Counted from the first letter of the stretch, positions 17,367 to 26,748 are shown. The stretch: DNA of 27,370 nt from an uncultured Clostridium sp. (GCA_900553225.1 USCV01000016.1:1-27370), one strand, 5' to 3'. Program-made: numbers and translations. The notes: a model not told the origin generated them from the sequence alone.

Positions 17367-18803
17367 TTGAAAAAATTTATAGATTTAATAAAACAAAAAT
17401 GGCTTAAAGATACATTATTTACTACTATATTAGTAATAATATTAATTGCAATTTTTATTTTTATTAATTTAGGCGTTAATAAACTAAATATAAATCCAAT
17501 GGATATTACAAAAGAGAAATTATATACTTTATCTGATGAATCAAAAAGTCAAGTTAAAGATATTGACCAAGATGTTCATATTTATTTCTTTGGTTATGAA
17601 GATAGTGATTCTACAATAATTCTTGCCAAACAATACAATGAAGTAAATAAAAAAATAACGGCAGAAGCAATAAAAATAAAAGAAAGACCAGATTTATCAG
17701 AAAAATATGGAATAGAAGATGATACGTCGAAAGGTATTGTTGTTGAATCACCAAGTAGATATAAAGTGCTTACATCAAGCGATTTTGTTACATATGATAC
17801 TACAACATATGAAACTATTGATATAACAGAGCAAAAGCTAACAAATGCAATAATAGATACAACGGTATCTAGAAAGCCATATATTTATTTTTTAACAGGA
17901 CACAATGAGGAAGGAATAACAGATGATTTAATTACAATAAATGCGTATATACAAAATGAAATTAATGATGTTAGTTCTTTAGATTTACTACAAAGTAATA
18001 TACCAGACGACTGTGATACACTTGTAATAGCAAGTCCAAGTAAAGATTTTGAAGAATTAGAAGCAAATAAAATATTGGAATATATTAATAAAGGTGGAAA
18101 CATATTATGGCTTGGTCAACCAACTATAGTAGATGTAGATTTTCCAAATATGAAAAAAATAATGGATACATTTGGATTTAGTATTTCAAAAGGAATGATT
18201 GCTGAAGATGATTCAAGTAAAATAATATTACAGAATCCATTTTTTATAATTCCAAACATAACATACCATGAAATAACTAAAGACTTATCAACAGGAGCTG
18301 GAGTTGCACTTGCAGGAACAGGAAAAATAAATATTGAAAGCCAGGAAAAATTAGAAAGTTTAGGTGTTACAGTAAATACTCTAATGACCTCTAGCGATAA
18401 TTCATATTATATTGAGGATTACACAGCATCTTCAATATCAAAAACAGATCAAAATGTAGGACCATTTACATTAGGAGCAGAATTTATAAAAAAAGTAACA
18501 GATAATACAAATTCAAAATTGATAGTATTTTCAAATTGTAATTTTGTAACAGATAAAACAGCAAGTGAAAATTCACAAGTAAAACTTGTAAATATATATA
18601 ACAACAAAGACTTAGTTTTAAATTCAATTGCATATTTAACAGATAGAGGAGATACTATTAGAATTAGAAAAGATAAGGGGCTAGTAACATATACAGCTAC
18701 ACAAAAACAAGATAATATTGTTAAAATTATAATATTTGCACTTCCAATATTAATAATTATTTTTGGAATTGTAGTATGGCAAATAAGAAGAAGAAAAAAA
18801 TAA
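17367..18803 (+). CDS. GldG-like extracytoplasmic ABC-system protein
   Basis: 478 residues from TTG 17367 with TAGGAGG upstream; 12 bases after the permease stop. A membrane helix at about 17-36 precedes the GldG-type core (ITKEKLYTLSDESKSQVKDI, then DVHIYFFGYED, then PYIYFLTGHNEEGI, then GGNILWLGQPT), and a second helix at about 452-472 anchors the C-terminus before RRRKK. The domain resembles a glutamine-amidotransferase-like fold placed outside the membrane. It should assemble with the ATPase and permease; the substrate is unknown. No CGG codon in frame. A hairpin follows the stop. Confidence 0.85.
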   Translation: MKKFIDLIKQKWLKDTLFTTILVIILIAIFIFINLGVNKLNINPMDITKEKLYTLSDESKSQVKDIDQDVHIYFFGYEDSDSTIILAKQYNEVNKKITAEAIKIKERPDLSEKYGIEDDTSKGIVVESPSRYKVLTSSDFVTYDTTTYETIDITEQKLTNAIIDTTVSRKPYIYFLTGHNEEGITDDLITINAYIQNEINDVSSLDLLQSNIPDDCDTLVIASPSKDFEELEANKILEYINKGGNILWLGQPTIVDVDFPNMKKIMDTFGFSISKGMIAEDDSSKIILQNPFFIIPNITYHEITKDLSTGAGVALAGTGKINIESQEKLESLGVTVNTLMTSSDNSYYIEDYTASSISKTDQNVGPFTLGAEFIKKVTDNTNSKLIVFSNCNFVTDKTASENSQVKLVNIYNNKDLVLNSIAYLTDRGDTIRIRKDKGLVTYTATQKQDNIVKIIIFALPILIIIFGIVVWQIRRRKK

Positions 18804-18814
18804 TTAATAGAATA

Positions 18815-18851
18815 AAAAACCTTCTCATACATTATATATGAGGAGGTTTTT
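18815..18851 (+). promoter_or_regulatory. Hairpin that is both terminator-like and covers the ribosome binding site of the next gene
   Basis: The arms at 18815-18829 and 18837-18851 pair over 15 bases (one T-G wobble) around a 7-base loop. The 3' arm contains AGGAGG (18841-18846) and ends in TTTTT immediately before ATG 18852. So the same structure looks like the operon terminator and would also hide the Shine-Dalgarno site of the YkvI-like gene in any read-through transcript. Confidence 0.75.
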
Positions 18852-19887
18852 ATGAAAAATGCAAGTAAGGTAATATTTGTTATTATAGGAACAATGATAG
18901 GTGCAGGCTTTGCTTCTCGGAAAAGAAGTTTATATTTTTTTTAGACAATATGAATTATGCGGAATATTGGGATTAATTATCTCTGGTGGACTTACCGCTG
19001 TTATTATTAATAAAGTATTGCAAATATCTAACCAAAATAAAATAAATACATATAATGATTTTTTAATAGATATATTAAAAAATAAGCAATCTAAAATTAA
19101 TTTAATACAGATTATAAATTATATTGTTAATATATTTTTACTAATTTCATTTTATATCATGATTGCAGGTTTTGTGAGTTTTTTCAAACAAGAATATAAT
19201 TTATCGCCATATATAATTGTAATAATAACAACTCTTATGTGCTATATTATTTTAAGTAAAAATATAGAAGGAGTAATAAAAATTTCAACTATATGTGTTC
19301 CAATTATTATATTAGTAATTGTTAATATTGGAATAAAAAATTTTGAATTTGGAATTGAAAAAATAACAAGCCTCTCGTTTAATATAACATCATTAGGACA
19401 TAGCATTATTAGTTCAATATTATATGCAAGTTATAACAGTATATTGTTAATTCCAGTTGTAATATCATTAAGAAAATATGTAAAAAATACTAGAAAAAAT
19501 ATTAGAGCTATTGGAATAACAATATTTGCAATTTTTATCACTTTAGGCATTTTGGTTTATATGATTTTATTAAAAGGTAATATTCAAATATTACAATTAG
19601 ATATGCCACTTGTATATATTATAGAAACATTTGGAAAAATTTATGAATATTTATTTGGTATAGTTATTATAATTTCAATTTTTACATCTATTATTTCCTC
19701 AGGGTATAGTTTTTTAGAAAATGTCAGTTCAAATAAAAAAATATATAATATATATTTAATTTTAATTTGCATAAGTGCAATATTTGTTTCAAATATTGGA
19801 TTTTCCAAGCTTGTAAATTTACTTTATCCGATATTTGGAATTTTAGGAACAATACAGATATATTATATTTTAAAAAGAAAAACATAA
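18852..19887 (+). CDS. YkvI-like membrane protein, read through a +1 shift at an in-frame CGG codon
   Basis: ATG 18852 with AGGAGG five bases upstream. Skipping C18918 gives 344 residues: MKNASKVIFVIIGTMIGAGF-ASGKEVYIFF, the hallmark N-terminus of YkvI-type putative transporters (related to the APC superfamily), followed by about ten membrane helices. The glycine made by the shift belongs to the conserved GAGFASGxE motif of helix 1, so it is almost certainly the real residue. Frame 0 ends nine codons after the shift site, and the remaining frame has no ribosome binding site. Substrate unknown; related Bacillus proteins are also uncharacterised. Confidence 0.9.
18918..18920 (+). other. In-frame CGG +1 frameshift site 5 (YkvI-like)
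   Basis: Codon 23 reads TCT CGG AAA; skipping C18918 gives TCT GGA AAA GAA = Ser-Gly-Lys-Glu, restoring the conserved GAGFASGxE motif. Confidence 0.9.
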
Positions 19888-19903
19888 TAATTTAATAAAT
19901 ATA

Positions 19904-19932
19904 TTGAAAAAAAGTCATAAAACTGGTATAAA
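19904..19932 (+). promoter_or_regulatory. Promoter of the DUF5711-CvpA operon
   Basis: TTGAAA (19904-19909) and TATAAA (19927-19932) are 17 bases apart, 36 bases before the ATG at 19968. Confidence 0.6.
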
Positions 19933-19967
19933 AATATAAAGAAAATAAAATCAAAAGAGGAAAGAGT

Positions 19968-21161
19968 ATGAAACTTATTGAATTTAAAAAAAATATAAAT
20001 GAAAAAAATTTAAATAAAAAGAAAGTAATTATTTCATTAAGTGTTTTAATGATAATTATAGTATTAGTTATTTTAATTGCGTTGTATGTAACTGATACCA
20101 ATTTTAGAAATTTTATTGATACAAATATTTTTAGAAAAAATATTACAGAAAATAATACTAGTGTAATTGAAATTGAAGCAAAGAATAATCAACACTTTTA
20201 TGCATATGACAGATATGTAGTTGTACTTGAGAAGAATACTTTAACCAGATACAATTCCTCTGGAAAAGAAGAAGAAAAAACAAAGTTAGAAATAAGCAAT
20301 CCAGTATTTTCTTCAAATGGAAAATTCTTAGTTGTAGCAGAAAAGGATAAAAAAAGAATTTATTCTATACATGATAAAGATATTTTATGGCAAAAAGACT
20401 TAGATGGAGATATTTCGAGAATTAGTGTTAATGCTAATGGATATATATCTGTTATATTATCTGGAACAACATATAAATCGGTAATAGTAGTATTTGATAA
20501 AGATGGAAAAGAGTTATTTAGAACATATTTATCAAATACAATTGCAGTCGATACTTCAATATCAGATGATAATCAATATATGAGTTTTGCAGAGATAAAT
20601 ACATCTGGAACATTAATACAGTCAACCATAAAAATAGTATCTATTGAAAAAGCAAAACAAAAGCCTAATGAAGCAATAATATATACATATACTGCAGATG
20701 AAGATGCAATTGCTATTAATATTAAATATCAAAATAAAAATACATTGATTGCAATATATAATGATAAGATAGAAGCAATAAAGAATAATAAAGTAGAAGT
20801 AATAAAAAGATTAGATAATAAACAAGAAAAGGTAACTTTTTCAGATATCGAGTTGAAAAGTTATGTTTTTAGAATTTTAGAAAAATCTTCTGGATTATTT
20901 AATAGTGATACTACAGTGGAAATTACAAATACATCAAACAGCAAAGAAAGCATATATTCATTACAAGGAGTAGCTAAAAGTGTTTATTCTAATGAAGATG
21001 TTATAGCAATTAACTTGGGTTCGGAGATACATTTTGTTGGTGCAAGTAATGGATGGCTTATAAAGAAATACATGACAAGACAAGAAGCAAAAGATATTGT
21101 ATTAACAAGTAAAGTTGCTGCAATAATTTATCATGATAGAGTTGAAATAATAAACCTTTAA
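19968..21161 (+). CDS. Membrane-anchored DUF5711-family protein
   Basis: 397 residues; ATG 19968 preceded by AGAGGAAAG. A basic N-terminus (about 1-24), one membrane helix (about 25-44) and a large extracytoplasmic beta-rich part. Repeated strand-turn units (TLTRYNSSGKEEEKTKLEI, VFSSNGKFLVVAEKDKKRIY, YKSVIVVFDKDGKELFRTYL) suggest a beta-propeller. DUF5711 proteins of clostridia often sit next to a CvpA-type gene and LCP genes, pointing to an envelope role, but no activity is established. The CvpA gene follows 12 bases downstream with its own AAGGAG site, so the two form an operon. Confidence 0.8.
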   Translation: MKLIEFKKNINEKNLNKKKVIISLSVLMIIIVLVILIALYVTDTNFRNFIDTNIFRKNITENNTSVIEIEAKNNQHFYAYDRYVVVLEKNTLTRYNSSGKEEEKTKLEISNPVFSSNGKFLVVAEKDKKRIYSIHDKDILWQKDLDGDISRISVNANGYISVILSGTTYKSVIVVFDKDGKELFRTYLSNTIAVDTSISDDNQYMSFAEINTSGTLIQSTIKIVSIEKAKQKPNEAIIYTYTADEDAIAINIKYQNKNTLIAIYNDKIEAIKNNKVEVIKRLDNKQEKVTFSDIELKSYVFRILEKSSGLFNSDTTVEITNTSNSKESIYSLQGVAKSVYSNEDVIAINLGSEIHFVGASNGWLIKKYMTRQEAKDIVLTSKVAAIIYHDRVEIINL

Positions 21162-21173
21162 AGGAGAAGAGTT

Positions 21174-21842
21174 ATGGGTATAATTTTAGATATAATAATT
21201 ATTGTTTTATTTATACTTTCTATATGGTTAGGATATAAAAAAGGATTAACGAAAAACCTACTTAAAATTTTTACATTTGTTTTAGCAATTATTATTTCAC
21301 TTATTTTATTTAGGCCAGTGGCTAATCTTGTTATAAACCAAACTAAGATAGATGATAATATTCAAAAATCAATAGTAGAAGCATTTAATGATGAATCCAA
21401 TAAAAAAGAAAACGAAAATGCAAATGAAGAAGATAATAAAAATATGCCAACTATGATATATTCCTATATAGAAGAAAAAGTAAGAACATCATCAAATGAA
21501 GTTAAAGAGGTTGTTGTAGAATCTGTTTCAAGAGAAATTGCAATTACAATTGTAAATATTATGGTATTTATAGTATTATTTATTGCATTAAGGATTATTT
21601 TAATGTTTGTAAAGTTAATTTCTAATTTAATAACAAAATTACCAGTTATAAAACAATTTGATGAGCTAGGTGGAGGAATATATGGAGCTGTTAGAGCAGG
21701 CGTTACTATTTTGATTATATTTACAATAGTGTCCGCTATTTCACCAATAATTCCTGATTCAGGAATTATAAAGGTAATAAACGAAGCTCATATTGCTAAA
21801 TTCATATATGAAAATAATGTAATTATAAAAACGTTTTTATAG
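21174..21842 (+). CDS. CvpA-family membrane protein
   Basis: 222 residues; ATG 21174 with AAAGGAGAAG. It starts MGIILDIIIIVLFILSIWLG followed by YKKGLTKNLLK, the CvpA-family N-terminus, and has four membrane segments with a charged Glu/Asn-rich loop at about 75-95. The Gly-rich stretch FDELGGGIYGAVRAG near the last helix is typical. CvpA in E. coli is linked to colicin V production and envelope homeostasis; in Firmicutes the role is not settled. Paired with DUF5711 upstream. Confidence 0.85.
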   Translation: MGIILDIIIIVLFILSIWLGYKKGLTKNLLKIFTFVLAIIISLILFRPVANLVINQTKIDDNIQKSIVEAFNDESNKKENENANEEDNKNMPTMIYSYIEEKVRTSSNEVKEVVVESVSREIAITIVNIMVFIVLFIALRIILMFVKLISNLITKLPVIKQFDELGGGIYGAVRAGVTILIIFTIVSAISPIIPDSGIIKVINEAHIAKFIYENNVIIKTFL

Positions 21843-21919
21843 TAACAATTTCGAAATTTTTATATGGAGCTAGAATTTAAGATGTATGTAAGTAATTTTA
21901 CAAAAAAGATAAATAAATA

Positions 21920-21948
21920 TTGATATTTTGGGGAGATTTTGTTATACT
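21920..21948 (+). promoter_or_regulatory. Promoter of the LCP gene
   Basis: TTGATA (21920-21925) and TATACT (21943-21948) are 17 bases apart, about 30 bases before the chosen TTG start at 21979. It supports that start over one at 21928, which would lie within the promoter. Confidence 0.65.
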
Positions 21949-21978
21949 CATGAAAAGAATATAGTAGGAGTGAGAATA

Positions 21979-23373
21979 TTGAAGAAAAAAGAAAACACAA
22001 ATGATAACGAGAAAAAGAGTGGTAATATAAATATAAAGAATAAAAAGATAAAAAAAAATAAGAAAAAAAGCACAAAAATTATAATAACAGTTTTAATAAT
22101 TATACTGGTTGTAATTATTGCATTAAGCTCTTGGTTTGGATATAGAGTATATTTAAATGGTGGCAAAGAGTTTAATTTAAAGGGTGTATTAGCAACAATT
22201 GTTGGACACGATGAAACAACAGTTGAAAATTTACCGAAAATTTATTGTCTTGTTACAGGTCAAAGTCAAAACTTAACAGATACTATTATGTTATGTTCAT
22301 ATGATCCAAAGACACAAGAAGCGTCAATTTTATCTATACCTAGAGATACATTTGTTGGAAAGAGTAAAGCTTCAGCAAGTGCATATGATAAGATAAATGC
22401 ATTATATCAGAAAAGTCCACAAAAAACTTTAGAAGCAGTTAATAAACTAACAGGACTTAATGTACAATATTATTTGAATATTGATACAGAAGCTTTAAGA
22501 AAAGTAGTAGATAGTATAGGTGGGGTATATTTTGACGTTCCAATAGATATGGATTATGATGATCCAAGTCAAAACTTATATATACACTTAAAAGCAGGAT
22601 ATCAATTATTAGATGGTGATAAAGCAGAACAGGTACTTAGATTTAGACATAACAATAATGGTACATCATATCCAACATCGTATGGTGATAACGATTTAGG
22701 TAGAATGAAAACACAAAGAGCATTCATCGAAGCTGTAATAAAAAAACTTGCAACACCAACAACTTTAACAAAGGTAGCAGAGCTTATAAAAGTTGCACAA
22801 GAAAATGTAACAACTAATTTGGATATTTCAAAAGCAAAGGACTATGCACCATATGCAGTAGAATTTAAAACAGAGAACTTAAAAACAAATACTTTACCTG
22901 GAAAGCCAGAATGCTTTAATAATATTTGGTTCTATACTCAGGACAAGACAGAAACTAAAAAAGTAGTTGAGGAATTATTTGGAAATGATGACAACTTAGA
23001 AGATGAAAGTAAAACACAAAGTAATACTAATTCTATTAATTCCACTAATTCAGTAAAAAATAATACAACCAACACTGTATCACAAGACCAAAAAAACAAT
23101 AATAGTAAAGTAAAAATAGAAATATTAAATGGTACATCAGATAGTACAAAACTAAATACAGTAAAAACAAAATTAAAAGAAGCAGGATATAATATAACAA
23201 AAACAGGAATTACAACCAATACATCAAAAACAGCAATTATAAATAGAACTGGAAAATCTACTACTATATTAAATAATTTAAAAAATACTTTAAATAATAA
23301 TGGAATTATTTCTACAGGTAAAGATAATTCAAATGTTGATATTACAATAATTATTGGAAGTGATTATAAATAA
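21979..23373 (+). CDS. LytR-CpsA-Psr (LCP) family glycopolymer ligase with LytR_C domain
   Basis: TTG 21979 after TAGGAGTG gives 464 residues. A very basic cytoplasmic tail (1-33) and one membrane helix (about 34-54) precede the LCP domain: TDTIMLCSYDPKTQEASILS, IPRDTFVG, Gly-Gly-Val-Tyr-Phe-Asp, LDGDKAEQVLRFRH, and DLGRMKTQRAFIEAV. These include the Arg and Asp residues that bind polyprenyl pyrophosphate. After an Asn/Thr-rich linker, about 375-464 form a LytR_C domain (VKIEILNGTSD to the end). LCP enzymes transfer teichoic-acid-like or capsular polymers from lipid carrier to peptidoglycan outside the membrane. Intact, with no in-frame CGG. Confidence 0.93.
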   Translation: MKKKENTNDNEKKSGNINIKNKKIKKNKKKSTKIIITVLIIILVVIIALSSWFGYRVYLNGGKEFNLKGVLATIVGHDETTVENLPKIYCLVTGQSQNLTDTIMLCSYDPKTQEASILSIPRDTFVGKSKASASAYDKINALYQKSPQKTLEAVNKLTGLNVQYYLNIDTEALRKVVDSIGGVYFDVPIDMDYDDPSQNLYIHLKAGYQLLDGDKAEQVLRFRHNNNGTSYPTSYGDNDLGRMKTQRAFIEAVIKKLATPTTLTKVAELIKVAQENVTTNLDISKAKDYAPYAVEFKTENLKTNTLPGKPECFNNIWFYTQDKTETKKVVEELFGNDDNLEDESKTQSNTNSINSTNSVKNNTTNTVSQDQKNNNSKVKIEILNGTSDSTKLNTVKTKLKEAGYNITKTGITTNTSKTAIINRTGKSTTILNNLKNTLNNNGIISTGKDNSNVDITIIIGSDYK

Positions 23374-23378
23374 AAATA

Positions 23379-23411
23379 GGGGGCACATATACTAAAAATA
23401 CATGTGCCCCC
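23379..23411. terminator. Terminator between the convergent LCP and carboxypeptidase genes
   Basis: A GC-rich 10-bp stem (23379-23388, GGGGGCACAT, with 23402-23411) lies six bases after the LCP stop. On the minus strand it is followed by TATTTTTATTT, so it acts best as the carboxypeptidase terminator and probably also for LCP. Confidence 0.82.
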
Positions 23412-23443
23412 AAATTATAAATTTAAAATTAATTTATTTAAAA

Positions 23444-24730
23444 TTAGTAAAATCTTTTAAAATCAAATGAATAGTTTGAATTTTGGTTATGTTTTTTATG
23501 TCTATGATTAAATATTGTAAATAAAATAATAACTATTAACAGTATTAGTAAAAAATCAAATATATATTGTATTGATAAAGAATTTAAAACATTATTATCA
23601 GCAATTAAATTTGTAGAATATTTTATTCCATCAACTTCATATTCAATTTTTCCAACAATTTCTCCACTAAGAATTGGTGCCTTTAAATTGTCATTTATTG
23701 AAATGACAGGTGTTACATCTTCGATACTAGTAAGAGTGCGAATTATTATATCGTTTTCAGGAACAATATTCAGTGTCTGTTTTTTAGAATCACTGGCACT
23801 TCCGGTATCAATTTCAATTTGTTTTAACAAAGAATCTTTTGATAAAAATTTTTTATCTTTATAATTGTTTATTGCATAATTAAATAAATTTATGCAATCT
23901 ATGGCTCTTGTACTTTCATTTGAGTTCTTTTGAGTTGCGCCTAAGATAACAGCTATAAATTCATAATCATCTTTTTTCGCACTTGCAACAATACAATTTT
24001 TAGCTACAGTTGTATACCCTGTTTTTATTCCGTTAGCATATTCGTAATAATAATTATTCCCATCTTTATTTCTTAATAATTCATTAGTTGTGTTAAATTT
24101 TCTATCATCTTTTGGATATATATCAGTAGGAGGAATAGAACATGAGGTTTTACATACAAATTCTCTGAAAGTATTATTTCTCATTGCATATTTAGCAATT
24201 AATGATAAATCGTATGCTGTTGAATAATGATTCTCATTATGAACACCATTTGGATTTACAAAATGGGTATTTTCACAACCAATATCTATGGCTTTTTTAT
24301 TCATTAAACTACAAAATTTATCAATAGAACCACTAATGTGTTCTGCAAGTACATTAGCTGCATCATTTGCAGAAGGTATTAATAAGCAATTTAATAATTG
24401 TTCTATTGTAAACACTTCACCGGCTTTTAAATTTGCTCTAGAATATCCGTCAGGAATTAATTCTTTAGTAATTGCTGTTTCATTAACGATTGCAGTATCA
24501 TTAAGATTACAGTTTTCTATTGTCAAAATTGCTGTCATAATTTTAGTAGTACTGGCAGGATACAATTTTGTTCTAGCATTTTTTTCATATAATATTTTTC
24601 CAGAATCAGCATCAATTAAAATACAAGCAGGCGAAAGAGTTGATATTTCACTAGAATTTGCAAAGGAGGTGATAGGAAAAGCAAATAGAATTAATATGTT
24701 AGCTATAACTAAAAATTTTTTAAAATTCAT
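23444..24730 (-). CDS. D-alanyl-D-alanine carboxypeptidase (DacF-like, S11)
   Basis: 428 residues; ATG 24730 after AAGGAG. A signal peptide (1-25, ending SFANS) is followed by the penicillin-binding-type serine peptidase fold. Ser60-x-x-Lys63 lies in YPASTTKIMTA, Ser120-x-Asn122 in LIPSANDAAN, and Lys236-Thr-Gly in NGIKTGYTTVAKN. The beta-sandwich PBP5_C region follows, then a C-terminal membrane helix (about 393-413) instead of the amphipathic anchor of E. coli PBP5. It trims the terminal D-Ala from peptidoglycan pentapeptides. Convergent to the LCP gene, so both belong to wall metabolism. No in-frame CGG. Confidence 0.95.
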   Translation of the reverse strand: MNFKKFLVIANILILFAFPITSFANSSEISTLSPACILIDADSGKILYEKNARTKLYPASTTKIMTAILTIENCNLNDTAIVNETAITKELIPDGYSRANLKAGEVFTIEQLLNCLLIPSANDAANVLAEHISGSIDKFCSLMNKKAIDIGCENTHFVNPNGVHNENHYSTAYDLSLIAKYAMRNNTFREFVCKTSCSIPPTDIYPKDDRKFNTTNELLRNKDGNNYYYEYANGIKTGYTTVAKNCIVASAKKDDYEFIAVILGATQKNSNESTRAIDCINLFNYAINNYKDKKFLSKDSLLKQIEIDTGSASDSKKQTLNIVPENDIIIRTLTSIEDVTPVISINDNLKAPILSGEIVGKIEYEVDGIKYSTNLIADNNVLNSLSIQYIFDFLLILLIVIILFTIFNHRHKKHNQNSNYSFDFKRFY

Positions 24731-24759
24731 TAGAAATCTCCTTAAATTTATTTAGTAAT

Positions 24760-24788
24760 ACTATATATTAATTTTATTACGTTTTCAA
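24760..24788 (-). promoter_or_regulatory. Promoter of the D,D-carboxypeptidase gene
   Basis: On the minus strand TTGAAA (24783-24788) and TATAGT (24760-24765) lie 17 bases apart, 29 bases before the ATG. Confidence 0.65.
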
Positions 24789-24876
24789 GACTTTATTAAC
24801 TATATTTTATTAATGGTAAATATTTTTGTTGATTTTACTATTAAATAATGCATATTAACAAAAGGAGGAAGAGAAA

Positions 24877-25531
24877 ATGGAACTAGATACAAGGAAAAAA
24901 GTAATTATTGGTGGTTTTATAGTTATTGTAATTGCAATTTTTGGTTACTTATATTTTGATTATAAATCAAGTAATAATGCTGCAGACATTACATCAGGCA
25001 AAGAAGGAGATATTGAAATTGCAGGAAAAGAGAAGAGTACCAAAGAAGATGATGATATAATTATTGTTCATATAACAGGAGCTGTTAATAATCCACGGAA
25101 TTGTAAAAATAAAGGATGGGGCTAGATTATACGAGGCTGTCGAGCATGCAGGTGGAAATTTGGAAGATGCTGATTTGTCATGCATAAACTTGGCATACAT
25201 ATTATCAGATGGCCAAAAAATTTATATTCCTAAAAAAGGTGAAATAATTAAGAGCAAAAGCAATCAAATGGAGTATGTAAGTTCAGATTTTGGGGATAAT
25301 GTACTAATAGAAGATGGAAAAGATACTGGATATGGAGGTGATAAAGTGAATATAAATACAGCAAATCAAACTGAACTTGAAACATTACCAGGAATAGGAC
25401 CATCAACGGCTCAAAAAATAATTGATTATAGGAATAAAAACGGAAAATTTAATTCTATAGAAGATATACAAAATGTAAAAGGGATTGGCGATGGTAAATA
25501 TGGAGAAATTAAAGATGAAATATGTGTATAG
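24877..25531 (+). CDS. comEA: ComEA-like competence DNA-binding protein, read through a +1 shift at an in-frame CGG codon
   Basis: ATG 24877 after AAAGGAGG. Skipping C25096 gives 217 residues. A membrane helix spans about 8-28. An SLBB-type domain includes IIVHITGAVNNPGIVKIKDG across the shift; the NPG turn is highly conserved in ComEA, so the Gly from the shift fits. A paired helix-hairpin-helix motif forms the C-terminus (VNINTANQTELETLPGIGPS, then YRNKNGKFNSIEDIQNVKGI). ComEA binds double-stranded DNA outside the membrane for uptake in transformation. In frame 0 the protein ends nine codons after CGG without the DNA-binding domain. No comEC is in the window. Confidence 0.92.
25096..25098 (+). 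other. In-frame CGG +1 frameshift site 6 (ComEA)
   Basis: AAT CCA CGG AAT becomes AAT CCA GGA ATT = Asn-Pro-Gly-Ile when C25096 is skipped, matching the conserved ComEA NPG turn. Confidence 0.9.
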
Positions 25532-25826
25532 ATATATTAGTTTTTTTTAATTTCATGGATGTTATTTTCTCGATCTCCATTTTAAAGAAGTTTATAAACT
25601 CATCATTTGTAAATGTTTTTATGTATAATTTTCCATTCAATACTGTTTTAACATATTGATATATTTTTCAAGTATTTTACAATTATTATATAGAAAAGAG
25701 TGTTAACAATTTTACTTGTCAACACTCAAAGGTTTTCTACAGAACACCGTATCTTACACAACAGAGCGATTTATGTTTTCATATTTAGTGTTTCTATTAT
25801 TTTACTTAAATATCATTAAAACAAAC
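25532..25826. other. Spacer after comEA
   Basis: 295 bases of AT-rich DNA with a terminator-like hairpin at 25698-25727. A minus-strand open stretch (about 25535-25670) has no start or ribosome binding site and may be a gene remnant. Nothing else is recognisable. Confidence 0.4.
25698..25727 (-). terminator. Hairpin, probable terminator of the minus-strand pseudogene
   Basis: GAGTGTT-A-ACAA pairs with TTGT-C-AACACTC (11 bp, one mismatch); on the minus strand TTTTCTATAT follows. It lies 100 bases past the pseudogene's stop. Confidence 0.55.
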
Positions 25827-26109
25827 TTATTCAATCCTTATATACCCACTCTTGTTCTTTTGACCAGGTACTGAATATGTAATATAAGCCCATTTTTGTC
25901 CATTATAAGTATATTCTGCAGTTATATAAACACTCTCTTCGGACGAACTTGTTAAAAATTTATTCCAAAAATCTTTTACTAGTAAAGTAATAAGTATTAT
26001 ATTCAAAACCAAAAACTTTTTCGAAATTTTCTTTTGACTTTATAATATTTCCATGGTCTAGAGCATATTGAATATATGTTTTTACTTGTAAAAAATCAAT
26101 ATTGTAATA
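25827..26109 (-). pseudogene. Fragment of an unrecognised protein with a frameshift
   Basis: Reading the minus strand, an open frame without a start codon gives VKTYIQYALDHGNIIKSKEN then FEKVFGFEYNTYYFTSK. After losing one A from an A4 run at 25974-25977 it continues DFWNKFLTSSSEESVYITAE and YTYNGQKWAYITYSVPGQKN to a stop at 25827. The two parts join naturally, so this is one decayed gene missing its 5' end. The break is at a homopolymer, with no CGG. The product is not recognised; the C-terminal part looks beta-rich and may be exported. Confidence 0.55.
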
Positions 26110-26424
26110 TCAACTTTTGTTTATATTTATTTACTTTCATATTAGACTTTGTTTCTAAAATAACTCCCCCTATATTTCAGAACATATAAATATTAGATAA
26201 GAAGTAATATTAAGTATAAATCAAGTACAATAAAACAGCTAACATAACACAAAACGTTTAACTGTCTATTTCAAAATGAGATATTTTAGAAAGAAACCTA
26301 ATTTGTTTAGGGGGGTGTTTAAGTAAAATAAAAATTAAAAATAATTAAAATTAGTGAAAGTATTGAAAATAGAGTGATTTGGAGTTTTTGAATATTAGAA
26401 TAAAATTGAAATTATTAAGAATAA
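26110..26424. other. Gene-free spacer
   Basis: AT-rich, no ORF with a start and ribosome binding site, no recognisable structure. Confidence 0.5.
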
Positions 26425-26456
26425 AAATAGCCCGTATCTATTGATACAAGCTATTT
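26425..26456 (-). terminator. Terminator of tRNA-fMet
   Basis: AAATAGC/GCTATTT plus GTATC/GATAC arms form a stem with a small internal loop. On the minus strand it is followed by TTTTTATTC. It lies 16 bases past the tRNA 3' end. Confidence 0.75.
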
Positions 26457-26472
26457 AAAACGATTTTGTTAT

Positions 26473-26548
<76 letters not shown>

Positions 26549-26564
26549 ATATATAACACTTCTT

Positions 26565-26594
26565 ATTATACATCTAGAGTACAAATCTTGTCAA
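26565..26594 (-). promoter_or_regulatory. Promoter of tRNA-fMet
   Basis: Consensus TTGACA (26589-26594) and TATAAT (26565-26570) with an 18-base spacer on the minus strand, 16 bases before the tRNA 5' end. Confidence 0.8.
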
Positions 26595-26748
26595 TAGATT
26601 TTGATAATTTAATGAAAATTTTTAAGTGCTGTTTCTTTTAATATTATATGCTATTTTTTCAAAATTATTACCAATAAATAATCAGAAAGGTAAGTAGTTA
26701 TACGTTTATATTTTCATAATAAGAAATATAATTAACTATTAGGTATTT

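Noticed and set aside
21928..21978. Upstream start of the LCP protein
   Set aside because: It lies within the promoter, before the expected transcript start.
24288..24755. Plus-strand ORF of 155 codons over the carboxypeptidase gene
   Set aside because: Antisense shadow; the minus strand carries all three active-site motifs of the S11 family.
25535..25680. Minus-strand open stretch after comEA
   Set aside because: No start codon, no ribosome binding site and no recognisable motif; may be a remnant, but cannot be supported.
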